From Pomacea canaliculata (lineage: Eukaryota; Mollusca; Gastropoda; Architaenioglossa; Ampullariidae), in contig NC_037593.1 in assembly GCF_003073045.1 (NCBI RefSeq), positions 19,256,812-19,320,811 on the forward strand: DNA of 64,000 bases, given 5' to 3'. This document shows positions 36,267-46,436 of the stretch, one piece after another (the stretch's first letter is position 1; every line of letters begins with the position of its first letter). The translations under genes were made by a program, and so were the position numbers. The notes below the pieces were generated by a model that saw only the letters and a list, made by a program, of their open reading frames with translations, searched no databases and had not been told where the DNA came from.

Positions 36267-37652
36267 TGCATCACTTTTTAAAAAGATTCTTGAAATATCT
36301 GAAAATACAAAACAAAATCAAACAGCATAAAAATCTTTCAAAATTCTCAGCTATATATATGCTTAATACATAACTTATGCAAAAGTACAATACAGTGTAG
36401 AAGTATTACAAATATTCACTTCAAAGCCAACTCTGATTGCAGCTAATAATCATGACAGCAATTAAATACATGTGCTTCGTCAATTCATCTAATAATAGTA
36501 AATATATAGCACAATTTATATATCGCAGAATCATGCTCGCACAGGAGCATGCACTTGGCACTTGATACAAAAACTTGGTTAATCTGTAGCACATAAAGGA
36601 ACAGAAAGATGGGCAACAATGAGAATGAAGTATGAAAGACAGTAAAGAAATATATAACAGGCAGTAAAGAAAAATGTAATAAAATTTGAGATATTAGACT
36701 AATTATATGATATATCAAAGGGGAAAAAAAGGAGGGAAGAGATAGAACAGGTTAATAGTGGACATTTTAAAGTTATTTAAGCAAGAACAAAAAAATCTAT
36801 ATAATTTTACTTTTGCAAAAAAAAAAAAAACCATGCATCAATTTCCTTCTAATTTTAATGAACAAGCACAAAAATTGTTTGACAGTTATTTTATAAAGTA
36901 TAATCAAATGATCTGGATGTTTGTATATTTACTTCCTCCTAACACGAAATTCGCTGAGCCATAATCTGTTACTCAGGGTTAATGCAGCTGTCAGCATCTA
37001 CCCGTTGTCGTCGGTACAACGCATCTGTAAAGGGTGCCGTAGGCTTCTTTTCGGCGTAAAGTGAAAATCCCACCACCCCCGCACTACCCCTACACAAATA
37101 CACTTTTTTCTTTATAGCGAGGTTGTCGAGATAACAGAGAGGCGACAGGCAGTACCAAAAAATGCGCATTTAAAGGAACGCTGTTTCATGGTCATGGGTA
37201 GTTATCGCTATCATGTCTCAGTAACTGATGTCGTCAATGGCTCTTGTCATCATGTAAACAATACACATTTTTTTTCAATACAGATTTGTTCTAGTCACAA
37301 CAGAGAGCTTAAAACAAGTCTAAATTAATTATTTTTACATGTATGATTCATAGACTATCCACGAGTTTGCAGCACAGGTCGGTATCTATCGATGATCTAA
37401 TAAGAACACTGTCGGGTCATGCGTCGTCTGCAACGGAAGCAGAAAGTTGACGGACAGAACCAGAGAAAACAGAGTGTACAAACATCCGACGCAGCATTAA
37501 CGTATCTCTAAAACCAAATTTGAACAGAAGTATAGCTTCATCTAGATCAAATTCGAAGAAACGCGAATTACATAAAAATGCATCTCATTTTACCAATATG
37601 TCATTCAAGAAAACATGATAACGAAACATTCATGTGATTTAACTTACGCCAT
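36267..37652 (-). promoter_or_regulatory. TECPR2 5' UTR with probable upstream exon and uORF
   Basis: The first coding exon has a splice acceptor at 36299-36300, so the 5' UTR starts upstream. A minus-strand GTAAGT donor at 37647 fits as the end of the leader exon. That exon ends AAAGATGGC, a strong-context ATG; joined to 36298 it would read a 10-codon uORF (M-A-Y-F-K...) ending before the main ATG. Open frames between (e.g. 36969-37169) look non-coding. The transcription start probably lies a little above 37650 on minus. Confidence 0.45.
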
Positions 37653-39152
37653 CTTTGGTCGCTGGAGCGTGCGCTTACCGGAAGTATTCCTGAGAGCAAC
37701 GAAAGCAAAATGTGAAACCAATCCTCTGCCTCTGGCTGGTGGTTTATTATTTTTATCTCATTTATTCAGACAATTCGTTTTATTCAGTTGCCTCTTAAGT
37801 AAGCCCATTCCATCGCTGAGGTCTATGTTCGCTGGACGAAGTGACCTTTGGAACTGGACTGTGTGACGACGCGGACCGTACACAAACCGCAGTGAAATTA
37901 TCGATAGTTAAACATATTTGCCTTTGGTAGAACCACAGATTTCTGTGAGTTTCGGACGAGTGGGCAGTAGGGATAAGTTCAACTATGCACTAATTTTTTG
38001 TTGTCATGATCATCAGTTTAGGATTATTCAGATGTCGGGGCCATAGTCGACTCGACCACTATACTCACTTTGGATATACATATCCTAAAAACTAAATCAT
38101 TTCAGTTTTCACGAGCGTTTGTACTTATAGCTTTGTCCCTATCCACTACATTGTTTTCGGAATTTTTATGTTTTAAAGGCGTAGGGCACATTACAATGTC
38201 AGTATTTCTTGGAAGAATGGCTTTTGCATTTGATATGTGCATGTTCTGCGCATTCTCCCTTTTTTTTTTTTTTTGACGTGTGACGTAAGGTGACCAGACG
38301 TTTCGGGGGCGAAAGCGGGTCACGTACCGATGATGGTGTCGTCACCGTCAAAGAACGTCGAAAAAAGTGGGGGGGGGGCTTTCCTCTGACTTTGCAGGAT
38401 GCAGATCATGCAGCGTACGGTATTCAGAGTTTTAAAGGCAACCGGGACATTTGATGGACTTGCCAGAAAGCCAGAAAGCGGGACATTGGGCGTCCCACCC
38501 GATGAGCAGGCTGGACACGAGGTCAAAAGGTCACCTTATGTGACAGACATATATCTGTCTTACACATATATCATTCTCATGACAGACAAAACGATGAAAG
38601 AACAAGAACGAGCTATTTTCTTTACCCGAAACTACAGTATTCAATTGTTGTATGGGTTTGTTATATGTTAAGCAAGAAGCTATATATATGGTACAGTATA
38701 TATGGTAACAACGTAATGCAGGCAAGTGATTAATAATTATATTGGAGAAATGTATAACTTTGTAAGAAACCCATTCTGCAAAAAATATGTATAGTGTCCA
38801 ATGATGGGATTGGCAAGGTGGCCGGTAGTAAGACAACATAAAGGCGTACCTTCATGCAGTCAGAAAGATTGTAATACAGCGTACGTAATGCTATCATTTA
38901 TTTTTACTAGCCTTTTCTAGGAATTTGTGGCAGACCCATTTTCGGGTAGTCTACAGAAATGTTTTGGTGCATACTATGAACTAAATAGTTTCTTTCATCA
39001 GTTGTAATTATTTACAAAACCAGCTTTTAACAGTAATAATTTGAGGAATTTGTTCTAGCTTTAAACCGGGAAAACAAGAATTTAAAAAACTCAGTATTTA
39101 GTCTAGTGTGCGGGCATCAATGACACCAGAAACCTTCCTCTTTTGTCTTCAG
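37653..39152. other. Divergent spacer upstream of TECPR2
   Basis: Holds the presumed TECPR2 core promoter, a T-run at 38263-38274 and a small DNA-transposon relic (38286-38538). No convincing exon was seen in the rest. Confidence 0.4.
38286..38538. mobile_element. hAT-like non-autonomous DNA transposon (MITE)
   Basis: The ends are TAAGGTGACC (left) and its exact complement GGTCACCTTA (right). Near-identical 7-nt flanks, TGTGACG (38279-38285) and TGTGACA (38539-38545), look like a target-site duplication. The interior carries GGGACATT and GGGCGTCCCACCCG, GC-rich palindromic sequence like the TAAGGTGACCAGACGTCCCGG ends of some hAT elements. There is no transposase frame. Confidence 0.7.
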
Positions 39153-42100
39153 TTTGTAGCATCATCAAGCAGGGCCGCTGGTTACCACACTTCAAATGCT
39201 TAAGATCATGGCCCTCAGTGCTTTGATCCTTGCTACAGCCAGTGTCCTTTATCAGTTTATCGGGATGGTATTAAAGTTTTCGGACGCACAGGCTACCTTG
39301 CAGGGGCTTTTGTTGGCTGGATGCTTCTTGTTTATTTCACTCTCCAAGGTGTGTATGTGAACGTGTATTAACTGTAGTCGCCGTGGTTACGCCTCACCAT
39401 ATTTTCTTCCGTAAAAACTCATTGAATGACGGGAAATAATTCACGTAGAGATTGCGTCATCAGACGCATGACTGTTCTCCCCTGGTATCACAGCTCAGGC
39501 GCGAGCTATGTCTAATAAAGAATAGTCATTATCATTGTCATTCTTTCTCTCACTCTGTGGAACATGCCGGCGGATGCGATCCAGCTGCGAATCTATTTGT
39601 GCATATTTTCTTTAAGTTTGGGGTAATGGACTTTTTATCCCAGTCTTGATGATCATTCTCAGGGAAAAAGCTGACATTGCGAGGCAACGAATGAAGGGAC
39701 TCAAGCTACGAAATTATGTGATCCGCTTTGTCATTCTTCTCAATTTTATCTCATTGGCAGAGAGGTGCGGCGATGTTAAACTAAATCCAGGACCTATGGA
39801 CGAATTTACCTTCAACAAATTCTTAGAAAGAATGGAGGAACAACTAAAAGTGTAAGGTGAGAACTTTGAAAAATTATCAAAAAAGTTAGATGATAATCAG
39901 CACCGAACTGAACAAAATATAGCTCAACTTAAAAATGATTTGAGTGAATTAAAACTTGCACTCAACCAAACAATCTATATATAAGGGACACACACTCCAA
40001 CTCACGTATGAAAGAACTAGAGAAAGAAATGGATTCTTTAAAGAATTTTTCTCGAAGAACATGAAATTTATAGGACTACAAGGAGTGTAAACCTAGAAGT
40101 CAGCTGTTTTAAACTAGAGAAATGGACAGCAAACTGCAGCATCACTGCGAGGATGGTGTAGACATTTAAGATATTGGGCAGTGGCCGTTCCTTTGACAAT
40201 GTCTTTAAAGGCTGAAAAAAAAAAAGAAAGTCAGAGGTTCAATACATTATTTGTATCCATATACGAAGTAACAATTTACTTGACTAAGCAGTCATCCACC
40301 TACCTAAATAACCCATAACAAATTATCTGACTGAGTAGTCATTCATCTACCTAACCAACCTACAGACCATGCAACAAACCCAGGCAACCATAATCTTTGC
40401 AAAAGATTATGAACAATTTGTACTTTGTAAGAAAATAATAAAACCCCACTCCTCCATAGCTGTCCATTCAAGCATGCATTCCCTGTCTGCACTCATATCT
40501 TTCTCAGAGATCAGTCTAGTGGTGCAACAGTTTAGAGTTGATCATGAATAAAGATAAATGGATGTCCTGGTTTTAGATTTCATCTCAGGCATGCTGTTTT
40601 CATGTTCTGCATGTTTCAACTATTTACAAAATTGGTTCCTCTATGAGTTAGAGCCTTAGTTACTGGCTTTATGATGGTTTACCTTAGCTACTTAGCTAAC
40701 CAGGAGGGGGAGAAAGAGCTTGATGTCGTCTCACTGCATCGAGGACTATTTGAAGTAACCTCTCCTGCAAATCTCTCCGTGCATCTTCAGGTAGATTTTC
40801 CATCAGAGATTCAAGATAGGAGAAAAAGCTATCCAACCCCCTTCTTCTCCTCCTAGGCTCTCCTAGGTTTTGCTGCAAATAATAAAAAAAAAAACCACTT
40901 AATTAATGTGTCTAGGCATGCATATGTGTGTGGGGGTATATTGGAAACAACCAGATGAAATTTTCTGATGGCTTGTTGATCTGAGCATCAGTCAATTTCA
41001 TCACTACCTATAGTTGATTGAACCAAATCATCTTCTGTGCTATCATTTGGCCACAAAAAACTTCAATGTACTCCCCTTTCTCGTCTTTTGCTGATGCATG
41101 TTGATCTCACTTTTGTGTGTGTGTGTTAGGAACTGGGGGCTGTTGCCTCTGTCTGTTGTTAGGCAGGCATTATCACCCTTACACGTGCATTAGATAGAAT
41201 GCGTGGAAGTGAAGATTTCAAGGAAAAAACGTGCAAGTGAGTGAGTGATAGGTTCACCTAATCTCTGGTGTATGAAAAATACTGCGGTTGATCATTCCCG
41301 CGCCAGCCGTCAAAGCAGAGAGACTGTAGCGAATTTCTGAGTGAAAGAGACCGGGGAATCGGTTGAATACCTTGCTTAGTGAAGGGAGGGATAAGTTGTT
41401 TTCATTGCTTTGGCTATCTCCCTATCCAAGAAAGAATGGTGAAATGATGTAACATTTGGTTGAAAGAGATGATAAGGGAAAGAGTTTATTTAGTGGTTGT
41501 TGTGATAGTAATTAAGTTCAATATGAATAAGCATTGCAGGAATTACCCAGGAGAGGAAGTAACTAGGAGAGGAAACCCTCGGAGAAAGAGAAGACATTAA
41601 AAACTATGGAAGAAGGAAGACGTTTGGAGTAGGATCTTCAACAGTTGGGGTGTATGTCTAATCAGCACCAGCTGTAGGTGGATATTGGGATTATTGAAGT
41701 GGTCTTGTCACCAACCAGGTGCTTAGGCCGAATCAGCACTTGTACAGCGACTTGGAAAGTGTAAGATATTCGAGGAGGATTATGTGCGGACGAGTATCCA
41801 AAGAAGAGTAGTAGTGTGTTTGATAGTGAAAGTCTCTGCAACATCATCTAAACAGTGAGTTGAACTATTTTGTTGAACAGTGGAGACAGGAAATTTTACG
41901 TGTTTTACGCCGTGCCAGCAACTGAGGCTATATTACGGCAAGGCAGCCAGCCCTGTAAACAGATGCCATGTGCAGAGAAAGAACAGCATGCCCGAGATGA
42001 GAAATGAACTCTGGACAGCCAACCTTCACTGTATTGGTGACAGGCGCTAACCGTTGCGCCACCTGACCGCTGTTTGAACAGTGGAGAAACTTGGGTCTAA

Positions 42101-45100
42101 TTAAAAGGAACTTTAGAAAGGTTGGAAGTTATTCATGACATTAACGTGATATTTATGGTTCATATTCTCATTTATGTATAGATGTTGAGTTGTGTAAATT
42201 TAGTTACCTCCCCCCACCTCTACAATAAATACAAGCACCCACTTAATACAGGAGTAAGCCCACGTCAAATCTTTGTGGTTTGTTGCACGAAAGGACACAT
42301 GTGGGATGGAGTGTGTGTACAGTCAGTAACCTTGTCGTATATCCATCGCTGACAGTGTATGTGTGCGCGAGAGAGAGAGAGGGAGAATCCAAATCAATAT
42401 AATCAATATATTTTCAACATGTAAACAATAACATTGTCACACTTTCAGCACTCTTTGCTTTTCTTTTAAAAAAAAGGGAGTGTTGGCTACAAACAGTATG
42501 GCTGGGGCATGCTGATTACTCTGCTATTGTGTAAAGCAAGAAATGTTTGGGTTTTTTCCTTGCTCATACATTGTCCTTGCACTGTATACTAACATCTTTT
42601 CGTTTGTTAACAGTTGTGGCTGACATATATCATGTGACTAATTTCTATTTTTTTAAATTTTATTTACTTAAATGTGTATACTATGAGCAATTATACTAAA
42701 TAGACTGCAAAGCTTTTTTTTAAAAAAAGATATTATACTTGAGCATATTTCAACCTACTAGTGTAAGAAAAACCCATATAACACACTATTAATTTATGGA
42801 AGAGAAGCAGAGACTAACAAAATAAAGCTGTCACAAAGGAGGCAAAAGCAACATAAAATGCCTTTCCTGAGCAAACAATACTCCCAAGCATGAAAAATAA
42901 ACAGCCGTCAGGGCTTAAAAAGCAGTACATAAAATCAGAAGAAACATGATGGACATACCTCTGGGCGTTTTCGCTTCTTAGAGTTTCGCTGCTCCATTTG
43001 TTCGCTGTTTCGCTGTTCGATCACTATTTTGAAAAAAAAAAGAAAAAAAGTCACTTCAAAATTATAAAACATTTAAGAATTTTTACGGCAGCCGAAGGAT
43101 CACATATATGCATTAAACCAAAGGCAGTGACAACATTTATGTATCTCTATGCAAGCCATTACCTTTGAAGACAACATTCTGCTTTTAACACCAAACCCTT
43201 CCTCCCTGTAAAATGTGTAACTTTTAATCTCTCTCTCCCTACATACATACAACCAGCTCTTGCCAATATAACTTCACTTTGTAAACTATCGTGAAGGAAA
43301 AAGGTTGGCGTAAGCTTTTTTACAGCAATGAAGAGGTAAAGATATAAAGTTGGCTGGACAGATTTTAAAACGCTTTTGCAATTTTTTTTAATAATATCTA
43401 AATTTTTATAAAACATTTCTTGCTATCTAGGATTATTAAAATCTTTTATTTTTTCTGAAAATAATCAAAATTCTGCTTGTAGAACAATGTATACGATGCA
43501 ATATCGTATACACACACACACTAATAAAGAAAAGCGAAAGGCTGAAAAAAACATGCAAAATGGCTTCCTACAACCTACCTCGATGAGCTGGTGATCAGTG
43601 AAGTAGCGGTCCGAACGCGCTCTCTCTGGCGTTACTCTCCTCGTCATACCTTTTTTTTACGTCATCCATACACACATTTTGAAAACTTTCGTCACTCACT
43701 CACTTTCGTATTCACGCTCTTTCATCCTGCACGCACACTCAGTCCTCCCACTCTACTATGTAAGGATGGTTTTTTTTAAATCATTTTCTCCCTCTAGGTA
43801 TAAACTTCCATTTTTTTAAAATTATATGTAGAGGGCTGGTAGTCCGGCGTTGTTGTTGTTAGTTTTGGCGAGACCGGCGGATGATTGTTTGGCGGAATCT
43901 GAATGCGAGAAAAGTGCTGATGCATGGGCGAAAAGTTACGATTGTGAAAGATCGTGAAAATAGATCTGCTGATGCATGAGAGAAAAGTGCTGATGCATGC
44001 GAAAGATCGCAACTCTTACTCATTCCCAGAGGTATATAGATAGGGCACAGCTGAGACGTGGGGGGAAACAGCATAAGCATAATACTTTAAATTAAATAAA
44101 AGGCTAGGATATAGAAATAGGGCAACAGAAAGGATCTGGACAATACACCACCACTGCGGACTTGGCAGGCCTCCAGGACATCATGAGCGCAGCGCCTCCA
44201 ATGGTACAGGGCACCAGCAGACAACTCCTGCGGCGACAATGAACGGCAATCCTTCTCCCTCCCCTTCCCTTCCCCTCCTTACCACCATCATCCCCCCCCC
44301 CTTTCCAAACTTTCCCCTCTCCTCAACTCCCTGGCCCCCTCCCCCACAGTGCGAAATCGCCAGTCTTATTTATAGTATAGAACAATCAACATATTAGATG
44401 TCCTTTCTTGATGCCATGAGGTATTCCATTCTGAGACAAAGGCATCATGTTTCCTGCCCAACGCCAAGAAAGTTAATTATTTGTGGGTTTAGATTCAAAT
44501 GATTTGGGGGGAGGGGAGAGATGGCAGTTTACCACCCTGGTTCCTACGCCACTGATGCTCTCTTTGCACTTGGCTGTACATGGCTCAGTATGATTTAACA
44601 CAAGATGACCAACACATTGAATAAGACTAGCCATAATATCGTAGTATGGAACATAGCACGCATGTACACGCACACAGGGAAGGTACAGGCTGGCGATTGG
44701 GGGTAATCACCTGCCGGGTGACAACCCCGTGGCAAAAGGAGAGAGGGGCGGGTCTGCTGGCGACAGGATGAAGGTGCGCGGGTGTGTTTTGGGGGGAGTG
44801 GAGTGTGAGTCTCTTAATGTAGCCAAAATGCCTAGTCATCTCATCAGTACGCTCATACATTTAAAGAAATTCCCATTGTTCCTTTCTACTATCTAGCAAA
44901 ACCACAGCCAAGGGCTTGGCGGAATCAGCTGGGGAGGGAGATCCTGTTGAGCTTGGCTCTGACTTTGTGAGGAGACATGAGAGACCCTCAAAAGGGATCT
45001 TGAAATACCACTACTAATTCTATCGTTTCTTTTACTTTTTTCGGTCAAGCGGAGAGCGGGGCGCAAGTCCATCGCTTCTGGAACTAAGCCAGGCGATCTG

Positions 45101-46436
45101 CTATGAAGACAGGTCACTCGAGGAAGTTGGGGGCGGTACATCTGTCAAAAGGTTACTCGGGTGTTCATAGGCGACCTCAGCAAAAGGACAAAAGCTTGCT
45201 TGATTCTGATTTTCAGTACGAATACAGACCGTGATAGCGTGGCCTATCTATCCTTTTTCACTTAAAAGAGTTTTAAGCAAGAGGTGTTCAGAAAGTCATG
45301 ACAGGAATAACTGGCTTGTGGCAGCCAAGCGTTCATAGTGACGTTGCTTTTTTATCCTTCGATGTCAGCTCATCCTATCATTGCCAGTTAGAAAAGAGTT
45401 GGATTGTTCACCCACTAATAGAGAACGTGAGCTTGGATTAGACCGTCATTAGACATGCAGGATATAGTTTTACCCTGCTGACGACAACGGTAGGTCTGCT
45501 CAGAAAAACCGGAGGTTCAGACAGTTGGTTTACGTGCTCGGCTGATAAGCCAGTGATGTGAAGCCACCACCTGACGGATTACGACTGAACGCTTCTGTCA
45601 GAATCCCGCCCGAATGTGTAATGATATTTTCCATGCCTCTGCTTTCTGGAGGTTCTGGAAGTAAAGCCACAGGAAGGGGTCATGAACTGCTTGACCGATG
45701 AGTGGGCGGTGGGGATCAGAAGAATATTTTTACCCCATAGTCGTGGAGTTGCCAAATCATTTGTAGATGACCGGGTCTCTGTGGGGTGTCATAGTAGAGC
45801 AGCCACCTCTGCGATCTATTGACTTTGCCTTGAACTAGGAGATATGGTCCGCTTTTTGCAGACTGGCTAATCTCCTGTTGCTGTCAAGCAGAAAGGTGGC
45901 GCCCTTGGACTTTGGCTATCATTATTATTTTGTTCCCTCACGCGTTGTTGATGGGAGGGTCAGGTAAAAATAACGGTACACGTCCGGACATGAGTTTAAC
46001 GGTCGCAACTTTAGGAGGGTCTGTGAAGGATAACAGCATTTTTATTTTTACGTATTTTCATAATATTCGACATAAAGGTAGGGAAAGAAGGGTCTACTTA
46101 TGCATGCCTACATATATAGGTTGCACAGAAAAAAAAATTCTCTGTAAATCGAGTTATATGTTGTTAACTTTGCCCAAATGATGCACCAAGCCACAAAATC
46201 AAATACTCTTGTCGATCCTTTCTTTCCCTCTTCCACCTGCAACTACCACTTATTATTCTCTCTCTCTCACTCACGCACATATTTATGTAGACTTGGTGCA
46301 GAGTTCGGTTTCACGTGACCAGTGGGGTCACCTGGACTGGCTTTTGTCTTCAGAGAAGTCTCTGGAGGTGTTGCTAATTGCGCTTCTTGTTACGTTCGTG
46401 GCACTGGCGGGAAAAGACTGCGAGGATTTATGGTGA
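39153..46436 (+). CDS. Possible two-exon small membrane protein
   Basis: Exon A 39153-39352 has an acceptor (TCTTCAG), ATG at 39196 and GTATGT donor. It encodes [20 protein letters not shown] and [17 protein letters not shown], two hydrophobic segments. Exon B 46291-46436 has acceptor TTTATGTAG, joins in phase and encodes [16 protein letters not shown] (a third helix) and a stop at 46434-46436. Together 100 aa with three helices and no signal peptide. The first part vaguely recalls KRTCAP2 (two helices around a T.QG..L..G.F.FSL block), but the match is too weak to name. The 6.9-kb intron contains an antisense gene and repeats. The two exons may not belong together, or may be chance. Confidence 0.25.
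39646..40085 (+). mobile_element. LINE ORF1 relic with 2A-like motif
   Basis: The frame at 39646-39855 contains a hydrophobic stretch, then [12 protein letters not shown] followed by MDEFTF. This matches the 2A/StopGo consensus D(V/I)E.NPGP except for Lys in place of Glu. Downstream frames read [20 protein letters not shown] and [15 protein letters not shown] (coiled coil) and KNFSRRT.MKF.GLQ, the NRSRR.N.R..G block of LINE ORF1 (transposase_22-type) proteins. The frame has been broken by at least three changes. No ORF2 follows, so the copy is truncated. Confidence 0.7.
40696..43647 (-). CDS. Short BESS-domain protein (MADF-BESS relative)
   Basis: Minus-strand exons: 43579-43647 ([20 protein letters not shown]...), 42959-43012 ([18 protein letters not shown]) and 40696-40872, which encodes a basic stretch (EPRRRRRG) then [20 protein letters not shown] and [15 protein letters not shown]. 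About 99 aa. An alternative splice pair (donor after 43575, acceptor before 43023) is also in frame. The last exon fits the BESS motif (FF.SL...M..L...R...Q..IL..I), a protein-interaction module usually C-terminal to a MADF DNA-binding domain. Here FTDHQLIE looks like the first residues of MADF, but I see no exon with the Trp-rich MADF core in the intron 43013-43578. It may be a BESS-only nuclear adaptor, or an exon may be unrecognised. It has a basic, NLS-like patch. Confidence 0.5.
41000..41894. other. Intronic stretch, nothing recognised
   Basis: Part of the long intron of the BESS gene. No exon, RNA gene or clear repeat was identified; it has short GA-rich and GT-rich runs only. Confidence 0.35.
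41895..42070 (-). mobile_element. tRNA-derived SINE, full-length-like
   Basis: On the minus strand it reads CAGGTGGCGCAACGGTTAGC GCCTGTCACCAAT..., a tRNA-like A-box head. It continues to CTGTCCAGAGTTC (B-box-like, decayed) and ends CTGGCACGGCGTAAAACACG. A second copy of the head lies at 52078-52120. Length about 175 nt. Confidence 0.75.
43905..44010. repeat. Imperfect tandem repeat with GATGCATG core
   Basis: Several imperfect units containing GAGAAAAGTGCTGATGCATG or AAAGATCG recur within about 100 nt. No gene overlaps. Origin unknown. Confidence 0.5.
44011..46290. other. Gene-poor stretch
   Basis: No supported exon. It includes a C-rich tract (about 44255-44345) and sequences with repeat-like composition, none assignable. 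It lies in the long intron of the tentative small membrane gene and upstream of the BESS gene. Confidence 0.35.

Noticed and set aside
45505-45580. tRNA-like stretch (CAGTTGGTTTACGTGCTCGG)
   Set aside because: Resembles an A-box and anticodon arm, but I could not fold a complete cloverleaf with acceptor stem and B-box. Probably a decayed tRNA-type repeat at best.
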